Below, in pieces: positions 1 through 5,501 of a stretch of DNA of 5,501 bases; position 1 is the first letter of the stretch, and every line of letters begins with the position of its first letter. The stretch covers positions 1 to 5,501 of the forward strand of contig JBDREF010000398.1 in NCBI GenBank assembly GCA_043820045.1, in the 5' to 3' direction. The notes beneath the pieces are model-generated. The model worked only from the letters and a program-made list of their open reading frames with translations. It ran no database searches and had not been told where the DNA came from. Position numbers and translations under genes: made by a program. This DNA is from JBDREF01 sp043820045 (GTDB lineage Bacteria > Planctomycetota > Phycisphaerae > Sedimentisphaerales > Anaerobacaceae).

Positions 1-609
1 GTGGCCGAGGAAGCGGAGACGCCGGGCTTATCGTTCGAGTTTTCCATCCTGCCTGTTTCACGCAGCGACCCGAACGAGCAAATGCTGCTGACGATGCTGC
101 TCAGAAGCGAGCCGGACCTTGACGAGTACGCGGACGGCCCCGTAGTGTTCCCTGTGTTCGGACGCGGCCGTGCCCTCTACGCCCTGGCGGGCGAAGGCAT
201 CAACGCTGACAACATCCGGGAAGCCATCGGGTTTTTGACCGGGCCGTGCGGGTGCGAAATCAAGATGCTCAACCCCGGCGTGGACTTGCTGATGGCGGTG
301 AACTGGGATGCGGCGGTGATGAAGTTTTATGAGGAGTTCTACGAGACTCAGGAAGAACAGTTGCCCGAGCTGACGAGCGTATTTCCGGAGGCGCCGACTG
401 ATGCGCAACATGCCGTGCACGCGGAGATGATTGAGAGCGGCTTGAGCGCCGAGCCGACCGACGATGCACCCGCCACCGTGGGCGAAGGCGAACAGCAGCA
501 GCTTAAGGGGTTCGGCGTTTTAGGTACGGCGGCCGTATCGCTTGGAGGAATTGTGCTGGTTGTGGCGCTGGGAACCCTCGCCGTAAGCCGGAAAAAAAAT
601 AAGCACTAA
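1..609 (+). CDS. Membrane-anchored exported protein of unknown function, probably 5'-partial
   Basis: I do not know a function for this protein, though it resembles an uncharacterised family that I recall from Planctomycetota. The frame is open from base 1 and ends at TAA 607-609, giving at least 202 residues. GTG at base 1 could be a start, but the protein lacks a signal peptide while having a C-terminal membrane helix (about residues 174-194) followed by a basic tail (SRKKNKH). That pattern suits a type I membrane protein whose signal peptide lies upstream of the window, so I treat it as truncated. Residues 1-130 form a compact mixed domain with the stretches FPVFGRGRALYAL, LTGPCGCEIK (Cys83-Gly-Cys85) and NPGVDLLMAVNWD. 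Residues 130-168 are an acidic, Ala/Glu/Pro-rich linker. The bulk is predicted to sit outside the cytoplasm. It lies 209 bp upstream of an ABC permease in the same orientation. Its last codons and stop lie at the edge of the AT-rich repeat region. Confidence 0.8.
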   Translation: MAEEAETPGLSFEFSILPVSRSDPNEQMLLTMLLRSEPDLDEYADGPVVFPVFGRGRALYALAGEGINADNIREAIGFLTGPCGCEIKMLNPGVDLLMAVNWDAAVMKFYEEFYETQEEQLPELTSVFPEAPTDAQHAVHAEMIESGLSAEPTDDAPATVGEGEQQQLKGFGVLGTAAVSLGGIVLVVALGTLAVSRKKNKH

Positions 610-818
610 GTTCTAAATCCTAAAACCGGTAAGCTCTAAATACTAAATCCTAAACAATGTCTAATGACCAAAATTCAAATGCTCAAAACCAATTGCCTGC
701 CGCCACGGTGTTTGGTGCTTTGGTCATTTGAAATTCGGATTTGTTTAGGATTTAGATATTAGAATTTAGGATTTCACTTTAGTGCTTAGAATTTAGGATT
801 TTCATTTAAAGGCCGTCT
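610..818. repeat. AT-rich intergenic mosaic of short inverted and direct repeats
   Basis: This gene-free spacer is far more AT-rich than the flanking genes. A 15-bp perfect inverted repeat pairs 643-657 (CTAAATCCTAAACAA) with 741-755. Inside it, TTCAAATG at 674-681 pairs with CATTTGAA at 725-732, and TGACCAAA (665-672) has its complement TTTGGTCA at 719-726. The whole could fold as a large imperfect hairpin with a GC-richer tip near 696-710. The word TTTAGGATTT or its complement occurs five times (615-624, 645-654, 744-753, 765-774, 792-801). I recall similar intergenic elements in planctomycete genomes, but that is memory and not a search. No transposase is present. The region must also hold any promoter for the permease gene, yet the repeats mask clear -35/-10 pairs. 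Confidence 0.8.
759..801 (+). repeat. Pair of 16-bp direct repeats (27-bp period)
   Basis: TTAGAATTTAGGATTT occurs exactly at 759-774 and again at 786-801, separated by 11 bp. The second copy ends 17 bp before the permease start codon. On the left side of the spacer the complementary word CTAAATCCTAAA is repeated at 613-624 and 643-654 with a 30-bp period. The element is therefore a short tandem array on each side, with the two arrays facing each other. Confidence 0.85.
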
Positions 819-2120
819 ATGACGATTTGGAGCTTGTTGATACGCGAGATACTGCATCGCAAATTGAACTTTGCACTTGCTGTGCTATCGGTACTCGTCG
901 CAAGCGGCTCGCTGGTCGGAGCCGTCACACTTTTACGAATTCACGATATCCGCACGGGCCAGATTCTCGAACGCAAGCAGACCGATCTGGCGAAAAAAAT
1001 GGCAACGCTGAGCGATGATATGCGAAAGGCGATGCTCAAGCTCGGTTTCAACATTGTCATCCTGCCGAAGGACCAGAACCTCAGCGACTGGTACGCGGAA
1101 GATTACGCCTCTAAATACATGCCCGAAGAATACGTGGATCGGCTGGCGAATTCCAAAGTCGTCACGGTTCGTCATTTTCTTCCCAGCTTGCAGCAAAAAA
1201 TAGACTGGCCCGAACGAAAGCGCAAGATTATTCTCGTCGGCGCTCGCGGTGAGGTCCCCAACCTGCACAAGAGTCCGGTCAAGCCGATGGTGCAGCCCGT
1301 GCCGCCAGAAACAATCAGCCTCGGGTTTGAGCTGCATCGCAGCATGGATATCAAAGTCGGCGACAAAGTCGAGCTGATGGGCAGGCAGTTCACTGTGCAC
1401 GCATGTCACAAGGAACGCGGCAACAAGGACGACATCACAGCCTGGATATACTTAGCGGAAGCCCAGGAGCTGCTGGATAAGAAAGGGCAGATCAACGCTA
1501 TCTTAGCTTTGGAGTGCCTGTGCGTCGGAGAGGAGGGGCTGCCCCTGATACGCAAGGAAATCGCCGCCGTCCTGCCGGGCACACAGGTTATCGAACGAGG
1601 CTCACAGGTGGTCGCGCGGGCCGAGGCCAGGATGAAGGTCGAGGAGCAGGAGCGAGTTTCCCTCGATGATGAAAAACGCGGCCGGGAGGACTTGCGGCAG
1701 GCACGCGAGCACATGGCCTCTATACTTACCCCCGTTGTGGTTATCGCCTGTGCGGTGTGGATCGCGCTGTTGGGATTCACCAACGTCCGCGCCCGGCGGG
1801 AGGAAATCGGCGTTCTGCGCACGCTCGGAGTCTCGGCCAGACAGATACTGGTCATGTTCCTGTCGAGGCACGTCCTGGTCGGCGTGGTCGGGGGAGCGCT
1901 TGGATTTGCCGCTGGGGTACTCTCGGCGGTTTACTTCAGTGGGGCTGGCGAAATCCCGGCGGCACGGCTGCCCGGTGCAAAGACCGGTATGACCCTGCCG
2001 TGGGCCGGCCTTCTGCTGGCCGCGGTGGCAGGGGCTGCCTTGCTGACAGTAATTGCCGGGTGGATTCCGACCATAATTGCAACTCGTCAAGACCCCGCAG
2101 ATGTGCTGCGTGAAGAATAA
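819..2120 (+). CDS. FtsX-like ABC transporter permease (MacB/LolC type)
   Basis: This is an inner-membrane permease of the type VII (MacB/LolCE/FtsX) ABC class, which couples ATP hydrolysis to movements of a periplasmic domain. It has 433 residues. TM1 is about residues 17-39. A long extracytoplasmic domain (about 40-300) follows, then TM2 (302-322), TM3 (344-373) and TM4 (393-417). Between TM2 and TM3 lies the typical cytoplasmic coupling segment, with REEIGVLRTLGVSARQI at 327-343, and the C-terminus ends in the family-like PADVLREE. Charged helices likely to form coiled coils flank the periplasmic core (about 48-75 and 268-300). The core holds H194/C196/H197 and C233-L-C235. The start is fixed by an in-frame TAA at 807-809, which leaves ATG 819 as the only usable codon. 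AAAGG at 808-812 is a weak Shine-Dalgarno site. The ATPase gene follows after 16 bp, so the two should be co-transcribed. The substrate cannot be told from sequence. Confidence 0.93.
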   Translation: MTIWSLLIREILHRKLNFALAVLSVLVASGSLVGAVTLLRIHDIRTGQILERKQTDLAKKMATLSDDMRKAMLKLGFNIVILPKDQNLSDWYAEDYASKYMPEEYVDRLANSKVVTVRHFLPSLQQKIDWPERKRKIILVGARGEVPNLHKSPVKPMVQPVPPETISLGFELHRSMDIKVGDKVELMGRQFTVHACHKERGNKDDITAWIYLAEAQELLDKKGQINAILALECLCVGEEGLPLIRKEIAAVLPGTQVIERGSQVVARAEARMKVEEQERVSLDDEKRGREDLRQAREHMASILTPVVVIACAVWIALLGFTNVRARREEIGVLRTLGVSARQILVMFLSRHVLVGVVGGALGFAAGVLSAVYFSGAGEIPAARLPGAKTGMTLPWAGLLLAAVAGAALLTVIAGWIPTIIATRQDPADVLREE

Positions 2121-2136
2121 GGCAAGAGACAAAAGA

Positions 2137-2793
2137 ATGCTCGAATTCCAAAACATCAGCAAGTCATTCGACAACGGTGAGGAAAAGATCACGGCTATCG
2201 AGGACGTCTCGCTGTCTGTCCGTCCGGGCGAGTTGTTAGCGGTACGCGGCCCGAGCGGTTGCGGAAAGACCACGCTGCTGTTGATCGCCGGCGGCCTTTT
2301 ACGGCCCGACTCCGGACGTATCAGTCTGGACAGTCAGAACCCGTACGAATTAAACCCGGAGACACGCAGCCGTCTGCGCGCCGGAACAATCGGCTTTGTG
2401 TTTCAACAGTTTCATCTGATTCCCTATCTGACAGTTCGACAGAATATCCTGGCCGCTTCGCTGGCAGCGCCGTCGGACAGTGCTTCCCAAAGGGCGCAGG
2501 AACTGATCAGCCGTTTCGGTCTGCACGACCGAGCCGGACACGTGCCGGCCAAGCTCAGCACCGGCGAGAGGCAGCGCACCGCTCTGGCACGTGCCCTTCT
2601 TAACCGGCCGAAGGTCATCTTGGCCGACGAACCGACCGGCAATCTGGACGAGGATAACGCCAAAATCGTCTTAGGCTATCTGAGTGAATATGTCAGTGAC
2701 GGCGGATGCGTGCTGCTTGTCACTCACGATGTCAGGGCCGCTACACATGCGACCCGCACCCTGCAGATGAGCCGCGGAAAGCTTGTATCTTAG
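2137..2793 (+). CDS. ABC transporter ATP-binding protein (LolD/MacB-type)
   Basis: This 218-residue cytoplasmic ATPase should power the permease encoded just upstream. All nucleotide-binding motifs are visible: Walker A GPSGCGKT (38-45), Q-loop FQQFHLIPYLT (89-99, Gln90), ABC signature LSTGE (140-144), Walker B VILADEP (160-166) with catalytic Glu165, D-loop GNLD (168-171) and switch His197 in VTHD. FQQF-LIPYLT and ADEPTGNLD are characteristic of the LolD/MacB/FtsE branch. The signature has Thr in place of the usual first Gly (LSGGE). I chose ATG 2137 because the protein then opens with MLEFQNISKSF, the normal first strand of this family. An in-frame TTG at 2077 would add 20 unlikely residues overlapping the permease end. 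A weak GAG at 2126-2128 lies 8 nt before the start. The gene stops at TAG 2791-2793, which is part of a GC-rich hairpin. Confidence 0.95.
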   Translation: MLEFQNISKSFDNGEEKITAIEDVSLSVRPGELLAVRGPSGCGKTTLLLIAGGLLRPDSGRISLDSQNPYELNPETRSRLRAGTIGFVFQQFHLIPYLTVRQNILAASLAAPSDSASQRAQELISRFGLHDRAGHVPAKLSTGERQRTALARALLNRPKVILADEPTGNLDEDNAKIVLGYLSEYVSDGGCVLLVTHDVRAATHATRTLQMSRGKLVS

Positions 2794-2844
2794 CCCCCAG
2801 ACCTGCCCTGGGGGGTTAATGCCCCCGACCGCAGGGGTCGGGGC
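2790..2844. repeat. Two tandem GC-rich hairpins (REP-like), overlapping the ATPase stop
   Basis: The first hairpin pairs CCCCCAG (2794-2800) with CTGGGGG (2808-2814) around a 7-nt loop. It can be extended by TTAG 2790-2793 against TTAA 2816-2819, with one bulged G and a G-T pair. The second pairs CCCCGACC (2823-2830) with GGTCGGGG (2836-2843) around GCAGG. Only 3-8 bp separate them. No T-run follows either stem (the next bases are CTAATTGTG), so neither is a canonical intrinsic terminator. The layout looks more like a REP/BIME-type palindromic pair, which could stabilise the upstream mRNA end or lower expression of the downstream gene. Factor-dependent termination cannot be excluded. Confidence 0.75.
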
Positions 2845-2853
2845 TAATTGTGA

Positions 2854-2861
2854 AAGGGGAG
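2854..2861 (+). promoter_or_regulatory. Ribosome binding site of the beta-propeller gene
   Basis: AAGGGGAG at 2854-2861 precedes ATG 2866 by 4 nt, with its AAGG part 8 nt away. It is the strongest Shine-Dalgarno sequence in the window. In-frame stops TAA 2845-2847 and TGA 2851-2853 lie just upstream, so ATG 2866 is the first possible start. Confidence 0.75.
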
Positions 2862-2865
2862 TAGA

Positions 2866-5501
2866 ATGAGAAAGACACGGATTGGCCTGTTGGCCGCGGG
2901 TATTCTGTTCGGCGGAACCTGCCTCTGCCTGGCAAACCAAGGTCAGGCATTCATCGAGAAAATCGGCGTCACTCGCGGAATATGCGTGGTGCTTGGCGAT
3001 CCCCGGTGCGACCTTGCCGTGCAGCTTGCCAGTCAGAGCGAATTGCTCGTATATGTCCAACTACCGCGCGCCGACGACGTCGAGGCCGCGCGCAGGGTCG
3101 CCGATGAAGCGAAGCTTTACGGCACACGCATCTTCGTTGAGCAAGGTGCGTTGACGAGATTACACCTGGCTGACAACCTGGCCGATGCTCTCATCGCGGT
3201 GGGCGAGGGGGCGGATATTTCACAAGCCGAAGCGATGCGAGTCTTGCGCCCGCAGGCGAAGGCGCTGTTGGGACGTAAAGTCATAGTCAAGCCGTTCCCC
3301 ACTGGAATCGATGACTGGAGCCATCCCTATCACGGCCCGGATAACAATCCGCAATCACAGGACAAGGTAATAGTCGCGCCATACCTGACCCAGTTCTTGG
3401 CTGAGCCCCGATACGCACCGCTGCCTCAGGTGACGGTGACTTCGGCGGGGCGCGTGTTCAAGGCGTTCGGGCACGTGGCCTTCAAGGAACGCGAAGAGCC
3501 TTTCCTCAACAAGCTCGTGGCCTTCAACGGCTATAACGGAACGATACTCTGGCAGCGCGACCTCGCCGAGGGCGTGATGATCCACCGCAACACGATGATC
3601 GCGACGCCGGAGACGCTCTACGTCGGCGACGACAAATCCTGCAAGCTTATCGACACTGCGACCGGGCGACTAAAAGGCGAGATCATCCCGCCGCTCGATC
3701 GCGCCGGAGGAACGTTCTGGAAGTGGATGGCGATGGAGGACGGCGTTCTCTACGCGCTCATCGGAGGTCAGGAGCAGCAGGACTCAACAAAGAAATGGCG
3801 GCGCGAATCGCACGGCTGGCCGTGGGAGCCCGTGTCGGAAGGTTTCAATCAGCCCGACAAAGTCGAGGATGTCGATAAAGCGTATGTGACCCATCCCTGG
3901 GGCTTCGGGCAAAACCTGCTGGCCATCGACCCGAAGAGCAAAGAGGTTCTCTGGAGCCACACCGAAGAGCGGCCGATTGACGGCCGGGCCGTGTGCATGA
4001 AGAACGGCCGTATCTACATCTTTCGATTCGGAACATATCTCGCCTGCCTGGACGCGAGAACAGGCCGCGAGATCTGGCGAAAGACACCCGGCAACGCGCC
4101 CGAGTTGTTCGAGGCGATAGGGCCATATACGAACCGGCAGGATTGGCGCACCAACTGGCGCACGACGTGTTATCTGAAGTGCTCGGACGAGGCCCTGTAC
4201 TTCGCCGGACCGCAAATCGGAAAATTGCTCGCCGTCTCCACCGAAGACGGGCGAGTTCTCTGGGAGAACCCCTACAACAACTTCCAACTGGTTTTGCGAG
4301 ACGACGGGCTCTACGGGATAAGCGGGCAGATTGACAAGCACCCGAGCAAGAAGTTCGACCCGCTGACCGGAGAAGAATTGGCCCAGGTCGATCAGGCTCG
4401 GCGGGCGTGCACTCGGCCGACGGGTTCGGCCGACGCGATCTTCTTCCGCGCCAGCGGCGGCTCGGTACGGCTTGACATTGCCTCGGAGCGTCCGCAGTGG
4501 ATTTCACCGATGCGTCCCGTGTGCCAGGACGGCGTCATCATCGCCAACGGTCTTCTCTACTGGTGGCCGTCGGTGTGCGACTGCCAACTTACGCTTTATG
4601 GCGTCACCTGCCTGGGACCGGCGGGCGATTTCGACTTTACGCCGACGGCAACGGATAAGCAACGTCTGGAGAAGGGCGCCGGGAGCTTGACAAATATCGC
4701 CGATTTCAAGGAGTCGCCGGCCGACTGGCCCACGTTCCGCGCGGACAATACCGGCAGCGCAACGAGCAAGGCGACCGTTAGTGACAAGGCGGCACTGCTC
4801 TGGCGATTCAATCCGAATACGCAGTTCGCCGCGGCAGCGCCTCTGCCCACAGCGCCGGTTGCCGCGGGCGGGCTTGTGTTTGTAAGCGGGCCTGACGGCA
4901 TCGTGCGAGCACTCGATGCGGCCAGCGGCAACGTGCGATGGAAGGCCTATACCGGCGGGGCAATCCGGATGCCTCCGACAATCTGGAAAGGCCGTGCCCT
5001 TGTTGGCTCCGGCGACGGATACGTCTATGCCTTCGAGGCACAGACAGGCCGGCTGCTTTGGCGGTTCCGCGCCGCCCCGGCAGAGCGCAAGATACCCGTT
5101 TACGGCCTGCTCTCGTCAACCTGGCCGGCGGCAAGCGGCGTGCTGGTCGAAGACGGCATTGCATACGTTGCGGCCGGCATCGCCAACTACGACGGTACTT
5201 ATATGTATGCACTCGACGCCGCAACGGGCGAGATAAAATGGCAGAACAATTCTTCCGGCCATTTGGATAAGCAGGCGCGCACCGGTGTTAGCGTCCAGGG
5301 TCACATGCTGCTCAACGGCGGCAAGCTATATCTGGCCGGAGGAACCTCTGTCTCACCGGCCGTCTATAACGTCACGAACGGCGAATGCCTCAACGACCCG
5401 GCGCCGTTGGCAAGATGCGAGTCGCAGGACCCACGAGGCTGGGAGCTGTCTCTGTTGGCCGGAAAGGTTGTACCCTGCGGCAAGCCCTTTTACTCACACC
5501 C
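2866..5501 (+). CDS. Secreted protein: degenerate methyltransferase-like domain plus PQQ-like beta-propellers (3'-partial)
   Basis: The frame runs without a stop to the window edge, giving at least 878 residues. Residues 1-23 form a Sec signal peptide (MRKTR, a hydrophobic core, then LCLA before Asn24). Residues 28-142 follow the order of a class I methyltransferase Rossmann fold: VVLGDP (41-46), LLVYVQLP (60-67), GTRIFVEQG (86-94), LADNLADALIAV (101-112) and EAMRVLRPQAKALLG (122-136). The glycine-rich SAM loop and the acidic residue after strand 2 are absent, so methyl transfer is doubtful. After GIDDWSHPYH (147-156) comes a first beta-propeller with 'D-x-x-T/S-G-x-x-x-W' blade ends near W229, G267, W363, W404 and W466. 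It has an insertion at about 302-345 and a Cys-rich end (C515, C553, C571, C573, C582). DWPTFRADNTGSA (620-632) opens a second propeller with blade tryptophans at 692, 732 and 792. The family resembles BamB and PQQ-repeat proteins. Cofactor binding cannot be judged. The location is probably periplasmic or extracellular. I recall this domain order from Planctomycetota. Confidence 0.92.
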   Translation, partial: MRKTRIGLLAAGILFGGTCLCLANQGQAFIEKIGVTRGICVVLGDPRCDLAVQLASQSELLVYVQLPRADDVEAARRVADEAKLYGTRIFVEQGALTRLHLADNLADALIAVGEGADISQAEAMRVLRPQAKALLGRKVIVKPFPTGIDDWSHPYHGPDNNPQSQDKVIVAPYLTQFLAEPRYAPLPQVTVTSAGRVFKAFGHVAFKEREEPFLNKLVAFNGYNGTILWQRDLAEGVMIHRNTMIATPETLYVGDDKSCKLIDTATGRLKGEIIPPLDRAGGTFWKWMAMEDGVLYALIGGQEQQDSTKKWRRESHGWPWEPVSEGFNQPDKVEDVDKAYVTHPWGFGQNLLAIDPKSKEVLWSHTEERPIDGRAVCMKNGRIYIFRFGTYLACLDARTGREIWRKTPGNAPELFEAIGPYTNRQDWRTNWRTTCYLKCSDEALYFAGPQIGKLLAVSTEDGRVLWENPYNNFQLVLRDDGLYGISGQIDKHPSKKFDPLTGEELAQVDQARRACTRPTGSADAIFFRASGGSVRLDIASERPQWISPMRPVCQDGVIIANGLLYWWPSVCDCQLTLYGVTCLGPAGDFDFTPTATDKQRLEKGAGSLTNIADFKESPADWPTFRADNTGSATSKATVSDKAALLWRFNPNTQFAAAAPLPTAPVAAGGLVFVSGPDGIVRALDAASGNVRWKAYTGGAIRMPPTIWKGRALVGSGDGYVYAFEAQTGRLLWRFRAAPAERKIPVYGLLSSTWPAASGVLVEDGIAYVAAGIANYDGTYMYALDAATGEIKWQNNSSGHLDKQARTGVSVQGHMLLNGGKLYLAGGTSVSPAVYNVTNGECLNDPAPLARCESQDPRGWELSLLAGKVVPCGKPFYSH

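Noticed and set aside
728..758. Possible promoter TTGAAA (728-733) and TAGATA (753-758) ahead of the permease
   Set aside because: The spacer is 19 bp, the matches are weak and the AT-rich repeats would give such hexamers by chance. A promoter in this spacer is plausible, but none can be placed.
741..801. Telomere-like TTTAGG repeats
   Set aside because: The words are irregularly spaced with 21- and 27-bp periods, occur in both orientations and sit between bacterial genes, so they are not a telomeric array.
610..807. CRISPR array
   Set aside because: The repeats are only 10-16 bp, face each other and are not separated by regular unique spacers. No cas gene is present.
2077..2136. Upstream in-frame TTG start that would extend the ATPase by 20 residues
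   Set aside because: The extension overlaps the permease C-terminus, its sequence (MQLVKTPQMCC...) is unlike the N-terminus of this family, and ATG 2137 yields the expected MLEFQNISKSF opening.
1602..2273. Minus-strand open frame of 223 codons across the permease/ATPase junction
   Set aside because: It overlaps two clearly recognisable genes, has no recognisable domain and looks like a shadow frame.
2794..2850. Intrinsic (rho-independent) terminator
   Set aside because: The stems are strong, but neither is followed by a run of T on the + strand. I therefore annotate the site as a hairpin repeat.
2911..2934. Lipoprotein signal (cysteines 19 and 21 near the signal-peptide end)
   Set aside because: Neither cysteine has the lipobox pattern with Leu at -3 and a small residue at -1. 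Cleavage after LCLA by signal peptidase I fits better.
3784..4507. Long minus-strand open frames of 185 and 220 codons
   Set aside because: They lie entirely antisense to the continuous propeller frame, encode Arg/Ser/Pro-rich sequence without recognisable domains and reflect third-position GC bias.

Overview
The window is a stretch of GC-rich bacterial DNA (roughly 60% G+C in the genes) from what is most likely an uncultured member of the Planctomycetota, Phycisphaerae-like. This is an inference from the protein families, which I recall as typical of that phylum and its relatives, and from the AT-rich 'TTTAGGATTT' intergenic repeats. No rRNA or marker gene is present to confirm it.

Four genes lie on the + strand. 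Bases 1-609 hold the 3' part of a small exported protein with a C-terminal membrane anchor. Bases 610-818 are a gene-free AT-rich spacer built from short direct and inverted repeats. Bases 819-2120 encode a four-helix FtsX/MacB-type ABC permease. Bases 2137-2793 encode its LolD/MacB-type ATPase. A pair of GC-rich hairpins spans 2790-2844. From 2866 to the right edge runs one open frame for a large secreted protein: a signal peptide, a degenerate methyltransferase-like Rossmann domain, a first PQQ-like beta-propeller and the start of a second. It has no stop codon inside the window.

The permease and ATPase (16 bp apart) should form one inner-membrane ABC complex of the mechanotransmission/exporter class (LolCDE, MacB, FtsEX relatives). 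The anchored protein upstream and the propeller protein downstream are both predicted to act outside the cytoplasm, so the four products could form one envelope system. No outer-membrane channel or periplasmic adaptor is visible. The substrate is unknown. Three of the four proteins carry Cys-x-Cys motifs in predicted extracytoplasmic regions, which hints at a shared redox or metal theme but does not prove it.

No tRNA, rRNA, CRISPR array, integrase or transposase was seen. Open frames on the minus strand and in other + frames overlap these genes and look like coding shadows.
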